Shown piece after piece: positions 36,212 to 46,534 of a stretch of 64,000 bases of DNA. The stretch covers positions 79,252-143,251 of the forward strand of contig NZ_JAESDI010000013.1 of the NCBI RefSeq assembly GCF_019249215.1. Reading direction: 5' to 3'. This DNA comes from Alteromonas lipotrueae (GTDB lineage: Bacteria > Pseudomonadota > Gammaproteobacteria > Enterobacterales > Alteromonadaceae). The notes under the pieces were generated by a model, which did no database searches, was not told the DNA's origin, and saw nothing but the letters and a program-made list of their open reading frames with translations. Made by a program: the position numbers and the translations under genes. How positions within the stretch are numbered: the first letter of the stretch is position 1; every line of letters starts with the position of its first letter.

Positions 36212-36943
36212 ATGAAATCTCGCCGGCTTTTCTGGAGTATTGTAGAAAAACTCGAAGACTTAATCGATCAAGGTATATGTCCAGCAGGGAGTCGACTGCC
36301 AGCTGAACGAGAGCTTGCGGAGACCTATAATGTGAGCCGCCCTACTATTCGCGAGGCGATAATCGCGCTGGAAGTTCGCGAACGAGTGGAAGTAAAAACG
36401 GGGTCTGGGGTTTATGTAACCGCGCAAAAAAATGCCCAGCACTCAGCAAAGCCTATTAGTGCCTTTGAGCTGACCCAAGCCAGAGCATTGATTGAAGGAG
36501 AAGCGGCTGCACTTGCCGCATCCACAATAAGCGACGACGAGGTTTCTGCGCTTGAAAAGGCCTTATTAGATATGGCCGCCCCAGATACTGCAGATGAGGC
36601 AGACCAGCGCTTTCACCATATTATTTCCCAAGCCACACATAACCATGCGGTGCAACTTTCGGTTGAAAACCTATGGGAACTTCGCCGATCAACGCCCGAA
36701 ATAGTAGCGGCCTATAACGACGTTTGCTCTCAAGGTGTAGAACAACGAATAAATGAGCACACAGAAATTTTCAACGCAATCGCTAATAGAGATACTGCAG
36801 CGGCACGTAAAGCAATGCATAGCCATTTTAATCGCCTTATAAATGCGTTATTTGATGCAAGTGAAGCAAAGGAGTTAGAAGAGATTAAACGGAAAACAGA
36901 TGAGACTAGAGGCTTATATTCAATTTCTCATCTCAGTAAATAA
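36212..36943 (+). CDS. GntR/FadR-family regulator of uronate catabolism
   Basis: A 243-residue regulator. The N-terminal winged helix (about 1-75) has ERELAETYNVSRPTIREAI. The C-terminal all-helical FCD domain (about 88-225) has EGEAAALAA and the conserved His positions in DQRFHHIIS and MHSHFNRLI that bind metal or acid ligands. It resembles ExuR/UxuR-type repressors that respond to uronates or KDG intermediates. The gene is divergent from kdgK-eda. Matching half-sites near 801, 1935-2300 and 35832 suggest it controls both alginate gene blocks. Confidence 0.85.
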   Translation: MKSRRLFWSIVEKLEDLIDQGICPAGSRLPAERELAETYNVSRPTIREAIIALEVRERVEVKTGSGVYVTAQKNAQHSAKPISAFELTQARALIEGEAAALAASTISDDEVSALEKALLDMAAPDTADEADQRFHHIISQATHNHAVQLSVENLWELRRSTPEIVAAYNDVCSQGVEQRINEHTEIFNAIANRDTAAARKAMHSHFNRLINALFDASEAKELEEIKRKTDETRGLYSISHLSK

Positions 36944-36988
36944 AGCACCGGCCTTGGTGAAAACCGTTTTTACGTAAATCACAAACAA

Positions 36989-37012
36989 AACAGGCTTCTT
37001 TCGAAGCCTGTT
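36989..37012 (+). terminator. Hairpin after the gntR gene
   Basis: AACAGGCTTC pairs perfectly with GAAGCCTGTT around TTTC. Only a short mixed T-rich tail follows, so moderate confidence. Confidence 0.6.
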
Positions 37013-37185
37013 ACTTACTAGGGTACTCAGAGTATTTTTGTTTTTCTTGTATGAGTTTGTATTTGAGTAAATCTGTTTTTACTAATACGGGTATCTGAAA
37101 ATTAGCGCGTCAGCATTAGACCCGTTAACTTCAGCTAAAAATATATAAACATCACGCCACTTTGTCAACCACAAACAAGAAAGCG

Positions 37186-37210
37186 CATTACCAATAAACA
37201 TTACCAATAA
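37186..37210. repeat. Direct repeat of CATTACCAATAA upstream of mscS
   Basis: The 12-mer CATTACCAATAA occurs at 37186-37197 and again at 37199-37210, one base apart. It contains the same TTACCAAT core seen near the alginate genes. It sits about 170-195 bases before the mscS start. It may be a tandem binding site. Confidence 0.5.
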
Positions 37211-37381
37211 GCAGTAGATGAATATACCGTTACCTTCTTCTACTCGATTGCTTTTATTTAAATACGCATTCGGTGTACGGATTTGCTTTACGGCATGCAA
37301 AATACAGTTTAAAAAGCGCGCTATTGTTTAGTCTATAATTTCGAGTATTCTGCTCGTCATGGTTTTGCGAATTATAATCAA

Positions 37382-38707
37382 ATGATCCTAAATACGTTTT
37401 TCGACTTTCTTCAAGAAAAATGGACACTGATACAAGCATCGGTGTATACCTCGACATTTCTTATTCAAGTAATGCTTATTGTGGTGATATACGCTCTTGC
37501 CTTCATTCTAGCAAGGCAGGTTAGAAGGCCTTTTAAGTTCACACGAGAAACGCCACAAAGCGGCAGTCATACACTACACAACATGCTATTCAAACTTGGC
37601 GGAACACTGTTTCCCGTGATTACCATCAGCATACTGAAGCTGACTACTGTTTTGGGAGAGCAGTTTCAGTTCGACGCGTGGGTACTTGAAATAGCTGTTG
37701 TAGTGGCAGTCATGCTATTTGTTGCTTCCTTGATCAGAGGATTCATCGACAACCCCGTTTTCGCAGGTTTCATGCGATGGATAGGTTTGCCTATTTTATT
37801 TTTACATTTAATCGGCGTATTACCTATTGTTACCGGTGCGTTGGAATCGATGTCACTATCGATTGGAAATGTCGAAATTTCAGCTTATGGAATAACGCGT
37901 GTATTTCTCTTTGGCGGGTTGTTGTTTTGGTTAGGTCGAGCATCTAATACTCTTGGAAAAGACATTATTCGCAGCCACACCACGCTAGATGTGTCTACCA
38001 AAGAAGTGTTCGCCAAGCTCTTTGAAGTTGCCTTATTTTGCATTGTATTCCTGCTACTACTAAACGTAATGGGAATAAACCTAACAGCCTTAGCGGTATT
38101 CGGTGGTGCGCTGGGCGTGGGGTTAGGTTTGGGGCTGCAATCTATCGCTTCTAACTTTATATCAGGCATTATCATATTGCTTGATAGGTCTCTAACGGTA
38201 GGTGATTTCGTAGAACTTGAAGACGGCCAAAAAGGTATAGTGCGCGAATTTAAAATGCGCTATGCAGTACTGGAAACCTTCGATGGTAAAGATATTCTCG
38301 TGCCTAACGAGAAGTTTATTAGCTCATTATTAATAAACTGGACCCATAAAGATCCCAAACAGCGTTACCGCATCGACTTTTCAGTCGCTTATAAAACTGA
38401 TATTCGAGCAATGGTAGAGATTATAAAAGAGGCTGTAGCTCAACACCCTCAGGTCATTAGCGGGGAAGGTATACCCTTTGAAGAACTGCCTGATTGCGAA
38501 ATTGACAGTTTTGGTGACTCAGGCGTTAATATGTTTGTTGAGTTTTGGATGGATGGCGTTGATGACGGGAAAAATCGCGTTGGCGGTGACCTTCTATTAA
38601 CCGTATTCGAAACCCTGCGAGAGCACCAAATTGAAATCCCCTTCCCTCAACGTGAAGTGCGTGTGGTTAACGAAAATGGTATTGGTATTCGTAATACCAC
38701 TCCCTAG
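37382..38707 (+). CDS. MscS-family mechanosensitive channel
   Basis: A 441-residue channel with about five N-terminal membrane helices. The pore helix region reads GGALGVGLGLGLQSIASNF, followed by the MscS beta domain (IILLDRSLTVGDFVEL, then VPNEKFISS). It releases solutes during hypo-osmotic shock. It is longer than E. coli MscS because of extra N-terminal helices. The stop overlaps the stop of the next gene by 4 bases on the opposite strand (CTAG). Confidence 0.88.
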   Translation: MILNTFFDFLQEKWTLIQASVYTSTFLIQVMLIVVIYALAFILARQVRRPFKFTRETPQSGSHTLHNMLFKLGGTLFPVITISILKLTTVLGEQFQFDAWVLEIAVVVAVMLFVASLIRGFIDNPVFAGFMRWIGLPILFLHLIGVLPIVTGALESMSLSIGNVEISAYGITRVFLFGGLLFWLGRASNTLGKDIIRSHTTLDVSTKEVFAKLFEVALFCIVFLLLLNVMGINLTALAVFGGALGVGLGLGLQSIASNFISGIIILLDRSLTVGDFVELEDGQKGIVREFKMRYAVLETFDGKDILVPNEKFISSLLINWTHKDPKQRYRIDFSVAYKTDIRAMVEIIKEAVAQHPQVISGEGIPFEELPDCEIDSFGDSGVNMFVEFWMDGVDDGKNRVGGDLLLTVFETLREHQIEIPFPQREVRVVNENGIGIRNTTP

Positions 38708-39189
38708 TAGCGAGAGAGTAGTACATCCCACTGCCATTGAGCATCGCGTAAATTTAGCAGGTCGATAAACTTCTGATAATCGGCCTGCCCCATGGCATTA
38801 GCCACCGTTTTTAATTGAGACTTGGCTCTTATGGCTTTTACTTGAAGTAACTCTAAGCGTTTATCGGCATTTTCACCAAAGTTACTGTCTAAAATTTGAT
38901 TGGCCTTTTGATTTGCATCCCAAAAGGTTAGCACATAACCAATGAGTTTTAGATGTACGCCTATCATCTGCTTGCTTTCTAGAACGTGGGCCAAAGTAGA
39001 CGTAGCCAGCCTTTTTTTAAAGCCACTTTCCGTTTCTGGTTTTGCACTAACTGATAAGTGCTCAAGCGCTTCTTTATATTCTTCAATTAGCCTAATATGC
39101 TGCTCACCTCCATATTGCTCACTTGAAAGTGAATCCAAATCCTCGGCCAGTATTTCTAGGTTAACGAGCTGTCGCTGTATAGTTGCCAT
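38704..39189 (-). CDS. Hypothetical helical protein
   Basis: A 161-residue soluble, mainly alpha-helical protein with no signal peptide, membrane helix or motif I recognise. Charged heptad-like stretches (LVNLEILAEDLDSL, RLELLQVKAIRAKSQLKTV) suggest a helical bundle. It converges with mscS. Function is unknown; coding status is supported by length and composition. Confidence 0.6.
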   Translation of the reverse strand: MATIQRQLVNLEILAEDLDSLSSEQYGGEQHIRLIEEYKEALEHLSVSAKPETESGFKKRLATSTLAHVLESKQMIGVHLKLIGYVLTFWDANQKANQILDSNFGENADKRLELLQVKAIRAKSQLKTVANAMGQADYQKFIDLLNLRDAQWQWDVLLSRY

Positions 39190-39562
39190 GATTATTTGTT
39201 AAATACTTAGGTATGCTTGATGGTTTATGCGTTTTTAGGGTACATCAGTTGCTCTCAATCACTGAATTTTGTCATTACTTTGAGGTTACTACTCAACCTT
39301 TACTACTCTGTCTTCACATTTTTGGCTGTCATTTTTTCATAACCACAACTATGCAATCAATATTAGGTGACTTACGACACCGCTAAAGCGCGCATTGTTT
39401 TTTATTTAAGCTATTCAGTGTATAGAAAGTTGGCGAGAGGTGCAGCGTTAATCTTGGGTATCTTTTTAACGCCTTTTAGTGTTTCCTTTTATTTCTTAGC
39501 AAGAAAAAACGCGGGCACTTAAACAATGCCCGCGTTTTTATTCAGTAAGTTAGCCTTAAATA
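39190..39562. other. Intergenic region holding the katG terminator
   Basis: A 373-base gap. Apart from the terminator at 39504-39540 I see nothing structured. The promoter of the hypothetical gene probably lies in its left part. Confidence 0.4.
39504..39540 (-). terminator. Rho-independent terminator after katG
   Basis: AAAAACGCGGGCA pairs with TGCCCGCGTTTTT across a 9-base loop. Long A/T flanks give U-runs in either direction. Confidence 0.85.
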
Positions 39563-41863
39563 TTACTTATTTAATGGGCTGCTTAAGTCATGACGTAAAT
39601 CGAAGCGATCGAGGGTCATCACTTTTGTCCACGCATCTACAAAATCCTCTACAAATTTAGTTTTCGCGTTGTCGTAAGCGTAAACTTCAGACACCGCACG
39701 CAATTCACTATTTGAACCAAACACTAAATCAACAGGTGTAGCTGAGTAGAGTACCTCACCCGTTTTACGGTTTATGCCCTCATAAACAGCGGCGTCGTCT
39801 GTTTTTCTCCACTTCACATTCATATCAAGTAATGTAGTAAAGAAATCATTATTGAGTGTACCCACATTATTTGTGAAAACACCATGGGTGCTATTGCCAT
39901 TGTTCGCACCTAATGAACGCATACCACCAATTAACACTGTCATTTCTGGCACGGTTAAGTTTAGTTGGTCTGCTTTATCTACCAACATTTCTGCAGGTGA
40001 ACGATAGCTTGCATCTGCATTATAAAAGTTGCGGAATGCATCAGCCGTAGGCTCTAACAGAGAGAACGAGTTCACATCAGTTTGCGCTTGGGTTGCATCA
40101 CCTCGCCCTGGTACGAACGGCACCGAAATCTCAACGCCTGCATCGGCAGCCGCTTTTTCAATAGCCGCCCCACCTGCTAATACAATTAGGTCAGCCAACG
40201 AAATTTTAGGGCTTGATGACTTTTTGCCATTAAAGTCTTTTTGGATCTCTTTTAATTTAGCGATCACGGCTTTAACGGTTTCAGGTTCATTTACTGACCA
40301 ATCCATTTGTGGTGCAAGTGCAATACGAGCGCCATTTGCACCACCTCGGTAGTCAGATGCTCGAAAACTTGCCGCCGAGCCCCAGGCTGTTTTAACCAAC
40401 TGTTGTACGCTAAGGCCCGACTCTAAAATAGTCGCTTTTAACTTTTTCGCGTCGCCATCACTAACGAGCTTGTGATCAGCATGAGTTACCGGATCTTGCC
40501 ATACAAAATTTTCTTCAGGAATATCATTACCAAGATAACGTGCTTTAGGGCCCATATCTCGATGGGTGAGCTTGAACCAGGCTTTGGCAAAGGCAGTTTG
40601 ATATTCTTTTGGATCAGCAAGGAAGCGTTCTGCTATCTTGCGATATTCAGGGTCGTACTTAAGCGCTAGATCGGCCGTTGTCATAACCGGCGCATGTCGC
40701 TTCCCTTCTACATGAGCGTCTGGCACTGCAGTTTGCGCCGACTCATCAGTCGGTATCCATTGAATAGCGCCTGCAGGGCTGCGAGTTTGTTTCCACTCAA
40801 AGCCAAGCAAGTTTTGTAGGTATAAACTAGTCCAACGTGTTGGAAGTTGTGTCCAAGCACCTTCTAAACCACTGGTAACTGTATCTTCAGAATGTCCTTT
40901 ACCACAATTGTTCTTCCAACCAAGGCCTTGTTCTTCCACACCTGCGCCACCGGGTTCTGCTTCTAAACAGTCCGCAGGCTTGTGAGCGCCGTGCATTTTA
41001 CCGAAAGTATGCCCACCAGCAATTAGCGCCACTGTTTCTTCATCATTCATGGCCATACGCTTAAACGCGGTACGAATGTTCTTCGCTGAACCCAAAGGAT
41101 CAGGTACACCTTTAGGGCCTTCTGGGTTAACGTAAATTAAACCCATGTGAGTCGCGCCTAATGGACGTTGTAACTCTCCGCCTTTTTCTTCCCGATCGCT
41201 AGCGAGCATTTCTACTTCAGGCCCCCAATAAACCATATCAGGTTCCCAATCGTCGGTACGACCACCCGCATAACCATAGGTATCAAAACCCATGTTTTCC
41301 ATACCTACCGTGCCGGCAAGTATCATAAGATCACCCCATGATAATGCTTTCCCGTACTTTTGCTTTATTGGCCAAAGCAATCGGCGCGCTTTATCTAGGC
41401 TTGCATTATCAGGCCAGCTATTGAGCGGGTCGAAACGCATTTGGCCACCATCGCCCCCGCCTCGACCATCTAACGTACGATATGTCCCCGCACTATGCCA
41501 TGAAAGTCGGATAAAGAAAGGGCCATAGTTTCCATAATCAGCAGGCCACCAATCTTGCGAAGTAGTCAGCAGTTCATTCACATCCGCTTTAACTTGGTCT
41601 AAATCGAGTGAAGAGAATGCTTTTGCATAATCGAAATCGTCACCGAGTGGGTTTGAGCGACTGTCGTGGTCACGAAGTTGAGATAAGTTTAATTGTTCTG
41701 GCCACCAAAAATTATTCGTTCTTGCTTGAAAAGGCTGAACCATGCCTGTTCCTTTTGCGCCAGCTGGCTTGCTAATTTCATCGTTAGCAAATGTATGTGT
41801 CGTTCCTAACGCCAATGAAATCAAACCCGCTAATGTAGCTTTGCGTACCCTGGTAATTTTCAT
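39563..41863 (-). CDS. katG: Catalase-peroxidase with signal peptide
   Basis: Start chosen at [13 protein letters not shown] (41863), since this gives a signal peptide (cleavage near TFANDE); the frame reaches 41947. About 766 residues. Distal haem site [11 protein letters not shown] (Arg119, Trp122, His123), proximal His285 in [10 protein letters not shown], and the C-terminal duplicated domain are present. It destroys hydrogen peroxide. Most KatG enzymes are cytoplasmic; an exported form resembles KatP of E. coli O157 plasmids and periplasmic KatG of other marine bacteria. Confidence 0.92.
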   Translation of the reverse strand: MKITRVRKATLAGLISLALGTTHTFANDEISKPAGAKGTGMVQPFQARTNNFWWPEQLNLSQLRDHDSRSNPLGDDFDYAKAFSSLDLDQVKADVNELLTTSQDWWPADYGNYGPFFIRLSWHSAGTYRTLDGRGGGDGGQMRFDPLNSWPDNASLDKARRLLWPIKQKYGKALSWGDLMILAGTVGMENMGFDTYGYAGGRTDDWEPDMVYWGPEVEMLASDREEKGGELQRPLGATHMGLIYVNPEGPKGVPDPLGSAKNIRTAFKRMAMNDEETVALIAGGHTFGKMHGAHKPADCLEAEPGGAGVEEQGLGWKNNCGKGHSEDTVTSGLEGAWTQLPTRWTSLYLQNLLGFEWKQTRSPAGAIQWIPTDESAQTAVPDAHVEGKRHAPVMTTADLALKYDPEYRKIAERFLADPKEYQTAFAKAWFKLTHRDMGPKARYLGNDIPEENFVWQDPVTHADHKLVSDGDAKKLKATILESGLSVQQLVKTAWGSAASFRASDYRGGANGARIALAPQMDWSVNEPETVKAVIAKLKEIQKDFNGKKSSSPKISLADLIVLAGGAAIEKAAADAGVEISVPFVPGRGDATQAQTDVNSFSLLEPTADAFRNFYNADASYRSPAEMLVDKADQLNLTVPEMTVLIGGMRSLGANNGNSTHGVFTNNVGTLNNDFFTTLLDMNVKWRKTDDAAVYEGINRKTGEVLYSATPVDLVFGSNSELRAVSEVYAYDNAKTKFVEDFVDAWTKVMTLDRFDLRHDLSSPLNK

Positions 41864-42360
41864 GTCTTTGTCCCATTTAGATGTGTATACACCCGCAAAT
41901 GCATGAGTTCGGCAATTCGCCGACCCATTGCAATTTGCGATTAACAATTAATTCACATAAGTAAGATAGTTAGAGGGCCGCTTAAAAGACAGTTAAAAAA
42001 TTGAATGACTACGATAGGAAATACTGATTAAGGCATTTATCCAAAAACAGATACTTAAAAACGTTGGCTCAATCGAGCTCTGAGGTATGTTTACGCACTT
42101 TAGGGGTCATGTACTCTTTTCATACCGTAAGAAAGTTATGCCGTACAACTTTTAATCGGCGGCTAAAAATTGCGCAACCTGAACATAAAACTGAGTAAGA
42201 CCGTGAAACTCTTTCCCAATATTTCCCTTGTTTAAGACAATTTTACGCTGGCACGCCGATTGAATAGTCAGTGTTATCAAACGTGAAGCATTTCATCTTC
42301 ACGTGGATCTTCCTTATTGGAAGCTAATGGAACGTTGGAAATTAAAACGAGGATGTCATT
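41864..42360. other. Divergent intergenic region katG-OMP
   Basis: A 497-base AT-rich gap that must hold promoters for both genes. No operator recognised. ACGAGGATGTCATT gives a ribosome-binding site for the OMP gene. Confidence 0.4.
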
Positions 42361-42939
42361 ATGAAAAACACACTTACAGCACTTGCAGGTATTGCAGCAC
42401 TTACATCATTCGGTAGTTTTGCTCAGTCAAACGACTACTCTCTCGACGAAAGTGGTTTCTATGTTGGTGGTAACTACGGATACCTTCGCGTAGAAGGTGA
42501 AGACGATTTTGATGACGACAAAGATGTATGGCAAGGACTTGTTGGTTATAAGTTCAACGAGTGGGTTGCGGTAGAAGGTAGTTTTATCGACTTCGGTGAC
42601 TATGGCAACGACATTGCTGGCGGGGATACCGATGGGTACACGGCGGCGATTAAAGGAATTCTTCCAATAACAGACCGTTTTTCACTGTACGCTAAGGCGG
42701 GACAGTTGTGGTCAGAAACAGAATATAACCTAGGCGGTGTTTCTAGCGACTATGACGACGAAAGTCTTTTCGTTGGCGCAGGTTTAAGTTATGCCATCAC
42801 TAAAAACTTTTTGGTAAACGCCGAATACACAGTGTATGACGCCGAGCTAGATGCGGAAGAAGCCGTAGATGATATCGACGATACTAACTTTGAGACAGAT
42901 TTGAAGCAGGCAAGTATCGGTGTTGAATATCGATTCTAA
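42361..42939 (+). CDS. Small outer-membrane beta-barrel protein
   Basis: A 192-residue protein with signal peptide (cleavage near SFAQS). The mature part has alternating strands of the OmpA-like 8-strand barrel type: SGFYVGGNYGYLRV, YKFNEWVAVEGSFIDFGDY, FSLYAKAGQLW, and the C-terminal ASIGVEYRF with terminal Phe. Highly acidic loops suit a marine host. No peptidoglycan-binding domain follows. Function is unknown. Confidence 0.8.
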   Translation: MKNTLTALAGIAALTSFGSFAQSNDYSLDESGFYVGGNYGYLRVEGEDDFDDDKDVWQGLVGYKFNEWVAVEGSFIDFGDYGNDIAGGDTDGYTAAIKGILPITDRFSLYAKAGQLWSETEYNLGGVSSDYDDESLFVGAGLSYAITKNFLVNAEYTVYDAELDAEEAVDDIDDTNFETDLKQASIGVEYRF

Positions 42940-42967
42940 ATACCAAAGTTAATTGAGTTACCCCTAA

Positions 42968-42995
42968 ATGCGGCGCTTTACAGCGCCGCATTTTT
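42968..42995 (+). terminator. Rho-independent terminator after the OMP gene
   Basis: ATGCGGCGCT pairs with AGCGCCGCAT around TTAC, followed by TTTTATTT. Confidence 0.88.
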
Positions 42996-43114
42996 ATTTA
43001 CATCCCTTACTAAAAACAGTTACCTCCAAAACAGGTTAATGAATGTCAAGCTAACGACATGTTTTTGAGATAGCATAAATCATTCCTGTAAACGAAAAGA
43101 CGGCAGTAGACCTT

Positions 43115-44974
43115 ATGCTAACACTTGCTCTTATCTACCTTGGTGCTGCGCTAATTGCTGTACCTATTGCTAAACGCTTGGGTTTGGGCTCAGTGCTAGG
43201 CTATCTCATTGCCGGGATTTTAATTGGTCCATTCGTTTTATCGCTCGTGGGTGACCAAACCGAAGTGATGCACTTCGCTGAGTTTGGGGTAGTGATGATG
43301 CTGTTTCTTATTGGCCTGGAGTTACAACCTTCCCGATTATGGACGTTAAGGCATTCAATCGTGGGGTTAGGTGGACTACAAGTGTTGCTCTCGACCGGGG
43401 CTATCTTTGCCATCACCTATTATGGATTGGGGCTTGCTTGGCAAAGCGCATTAGCAATTGGCTTGATGCTAGCGCTCTCTTCAACCGCTATTGTTATCCA
43501 ATCTCTGGAAGAAAAAGGCTGGTTAAAATTAGACGCCGGCCAAAATAGTTTCTCGGTACTGTTATTTCAAGATATCGCCGTTATTCCTATATTGGCACTT
43601 ATGCCGCTACTCTCATTCCTTCCCGCCAGTGCTGTTGATGGGTCTAACCACTCACTGGTATCGGATTGGTCTGCCATGGGCAAAGTGGGTATTTCTATTG
43701 CCGTAATTGTTACCATTATTCTGGCGGGCAAATACATTTCCACCCCCATATTCAGGTATATCTCCCAAACCCATATGCGAGAAATATTCACGGTTTTCGC
43801 GCTATTCTTAGTGATTGCAATAGCACTACTGATGCAGACCGTCGGCCTTTCTCCTGCATTAGGCACCTTCTTGGCGGGCGTGGTGCTTGCAGAGAGTGAA
43901 TTCAGACATGAACTTGAAGCTGATATTGAGCCCTTCAAAGGGCTGCTACTAGGGCTATTTTTCGTTACCGTTGGTGCATCCATTGATTTCGGATTATTAG
44001 CTGAGAACAGTTTACTTATATTACTGCTAGTTGTTGGTCTTGTGGCTATTAAAGGTTTAGTGCTTTATGGCTTAGCCCATCTCTTTTCGATTAATTCTCG
44101 TCAACGACTATTGTTCACTTTAGCCTTAGCACAAGGCGGGGAATTTGCTTTCGTGTTACTTTCTCTATCGCGAGAGTTAAGTATTTTAAGTTCTGAGGAA
44201 GCCAATATTGTCACCTTAGTAGTAGCGCTTTCCATGGTCGTTACCCCGTTGCTGTTAATGATTTACGACCGCGCACAAAAATTCCAAAAGTCATCCGCAC
44301 CTGAATTTGATAAACCAGAGGAAATAGAAGCTTCTCGGCATGTGATTATTGCGGGCTACGGCAGATTCGGACAAGTTATAGGGCGACTATTGAAAGCCCA
44401 AGGTTATGAAGTAAGTGTACTTGATCACAGCCCTAGTCAAATTGACTTGTTAAGACGATTCGGCAATAAAGTCTTCTACGGCGACGCAGCGAGAAAAGAA
44501 TTATTAGAAGCGGCAGGGGCAAATTCTGCCGATCTGCTTGTTATTGCCATTGATGATCCACACAAAACAATCGAAATTATCGATATTGCTCGTAAACACT
44601 ATCCAAATTTGAAGTTGGCGGTACGGGCCAGGGACAGGCGCCATGCTTATGAACTTATTCGTATGAAAGTCGGCACCTTTAACCGAGAAACTTTCGACTC
44701 TGCATTGGTACTTGCGGTTGAATCGTTAAAATTATTGGGGAACGATGATGTAGATGCTGAGCGCGCAGGAAGGTTATTTAGAGAGCATGATGTTGAATCA
44801 ATGAACTTACTTGCCGAATTGTGGGGCGACGATCAATCTTATGGTGTAGCAATTAAACAGCGGATGGATGACCTCACCCAAGTATTAGCACAAGATACTG
44901 AAGCAAAGGATATGTTTAATACCTGTGACAGTACCCGTGATCCTAATGAAGCTAGCGAGGCGAAAGAAGGATGA
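43115..44974 (+). CDS. Kef/CPA2-type cation:proton antiporter with TrkA-N domain
   Basis: A 619-residue protein. Residues 1-385 form about 12 membrane helices (CPA2 fold; SSTAIVIQSL and the LGTFLAGVVLAES segment are family motifs). A RCK/TrkA-N domain starts near 407 with IIAGYGRFGQVIG and continues to about 530. Proteins of this type export potassium in exchange for protons and are gated by nucleotides or glutathione adducts. No KefF/KefG partner gene is adjacent, so control by the RCK domain alone is likely. Confidence 0.88.
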   Translation: MLTLALIYLGAALIAVPIAKRLGLGSVLGYLIAGILIGPFVLSLVGDQTEVMHFAEFGVVMMLFLIGLELQPSRLWTLRHSIVGLGGLQVLLSTGAIFAITYYGLGLAWQSALAIGLMLALSSTAIVIQSLEEKGWLKLDAGQNSFSVLLFQDIAVIPILALMPLLSFLPASAVDGSNHSLVSDWSAMGKVGISIAVIVTIILAGKYISTPIFRYISQTHMREIFTVFALFLVIAIALLMQTVGLSPALGTFLAGVVLAESEFRHELEADIEPFKGLLLGLFFVTVGASIDFGLLAENSLLILLLVVGLVAIKGLVLYGLAHLFSINSRQRLLFTLALAQGGEFAFVLLSLSRELSILSSEEANIVTLVVALSMVVTPLLLMIYDRAQKFQKSSAPEFDKPEEIEASRHVIIAGYGRFGQVIGRLLKAQGYEVSVLDHSPSQIDLLRRFGNKVFYGDAARKELLEAAGANSADLLVIAIDDPHKTIEIIDIARKHYPNLKLAVRARDRRHAYELIRMKVGTFNRETFDSALVLAVESLKLLGNDDVDAERAGRLFREHDVESMNLLAELWGDDQSYGVAIKQRMDDLTQVLAQDTEAKDMFNTCDSTRDPNEASEAKEG

Positions 44975-45065
44975 AACTGAATATCGGCAAAACTGCAACG
45001 ATAGAATAGCCACAATAAAGTATCAAAATTAATAACTTTATCTAATTTACGATACCAGCCTTAGG

Positions 45066-46292
45066 ATGAGTACCCTATTGCTCTTTTTATACTTTGGTAT
45101 AATCCTCTCTCGAATTAATCTTAAGGGCTGTGTGTTGTACTTTTTTCTAGCCACCTGCATTATTGTTTCTATCGCGATATGTGCGGCACTTTGCGGCTAC
45201 TTCACGATAAAAACGGTTTATCAGAAAAAGACAATATTTCGCTACTGGTCAGTTGCCAGTGGTTTGCTTTGCTGTAGCTTAATTTCTCGTCTTAGCGATA
45301 CACTACTTTCACTCCCCTCTTCTTTTTTCATTTTAGGACTCATTACATTTGTTGTGGGTTTCCATCAGGTATTTTTGGGGTTGGAGTCACTTCAGAAGCA
45401 CAAAGACTACAAACTTAACCGCCATGCGCTTCCTGTACTAGGGATAGGGGTAAGTGGAATATGTGCATTGTGGACAATGCCTGCGCTGGCCGAATCTGTG
45501 GCCATGTTTTTTTGTGCCGCCCTTGTGCTTTTAAGCGAGGGGGTGCTATATAACGACAATAGAGTAAAAGAGGATAAACGCGCCTTACTTCGCCGCTTGC
45601 TGCTTATCTCCTCTTTTTCGCTTTTCTTACATGGCACTGTGTCGGTGGTAAATTCTATTACTGGTGGTATGGATGACTTATCGTTGCTGTTCCAGCTCAC
45701 TTCTATGCTGATGGTGATAAGCGCTGCATTAATCGTTTTATCGCTGATGCGATGTAGCACAGAGCCAGTATCTCAATCACTTTATACTCGTTCACTTAGA
45801 AGCTCGGGCGCGGTGGTGCTAACCCGTGACGACTTTATTCAACAAGCCATTAGGAAACTTCAACAAACTGACAAACATGAAAACGTAATTTTGTTAGTTG
45901 AAATAGATGGCTACCAAGACGTAGTAGATAACTACGGCGCAAGTGCCGGTGAAAGCGCCAGTTATCAAGTGGGTCAATCTCTTATTCATTTTACCCGCTC
46001 AAATGATATAGCGGGGCAAATAAGCGAAAGTAAGTTTGCGATTATGCTAAGCGGCGTCACCATTGATTCGGTTCATGTGGTTGCTGATAGATTGGTAAAA
46101 CAAGTATTTTCAAAAAATGTTCAAACACTAGACAGCGCGCCCATGTTTACTGCCAGTATTGGTATTGCGCCTTCCTCTGATATTGTATTTTCGTGGCAAC
46201 AAGGTGAGCCGTTCGATGAAGACAGCATAAAACGACAGGACGGTACTAGTTTGGTCTATATGCTGTCACCACTTAAAACGGCCTCGCTGTAA
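45066..46292 (+). CDS. Membrane protein with degenerate GGDEF domain
   Basis: A 408-residue protein with about seven N-terminal membrane helices (1-235) and a C-terminal GGDEF-fold domain (about 255-395; VILLVEIDGYQDVVDNYG and TASIGIAPSSD are recognisable). The active-site GGDEF is replaced by SESKF (320-324), so it should not make c-di-GMP. It may act as a receptor or a dimerisation partner. No effector gene is linked. It lies about 90 bases after the antiporter gene. Confidence 0.78.
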   Translation: MSTLLLFLYFGIILSRINLKGCVLYFFLATCIIVSIAICAALCGYFTIKTVYQKKTIFRYWSVASGLLCCSLISRLSDTLLSLPSSFFILGLITFVVGFHQVFLGLESLQKHKDYKLNRHALPVLGIGVSGICALWTMPALAESVAMFFCAALVLLSEGVLYNDNRVKEDKRALLRRLLLISSFSLFLHGTVSVVNSITGGMDDLSLLFQLTSMLMVISAALIVLSLMRCSTEPVSQSLYTRSLRSSGAVVLTRDDFIQQAIRKLQQTDKHENVILLVEIDGYQDVVDNYGASAGESASYQVGQSLIHFTRSNDIAGQISESKFAIMLSGVTIDSVHVVADRLVKQVFSKNVQTLDSAPMFTASIGIAPSSDIVFSWQQGEPFDEDSIKRQDGTSLVYMLSPLKTASL

Positions 46293-46534
46293 GCTTTACG
46301 CTGAATTATCGCGCTTTACCTTCAACTTCCCTTCAGTCCTCAATTACCCTACTCCTATGAAAAAGTTACATTCTCCGACTCCAACTAAATGAAAAATCTT
46401 CACTCAAACCGTCTTAAAAACAAGATTTATTAATAAGTTAGCGTCCAAACATAAAACCACTTTGACCCGGAACGTTTCCTGCAACTTCTCTTGTATATTT
46501 ACTTTATTACACGGAAGCGATTTCGGGAGACGAC

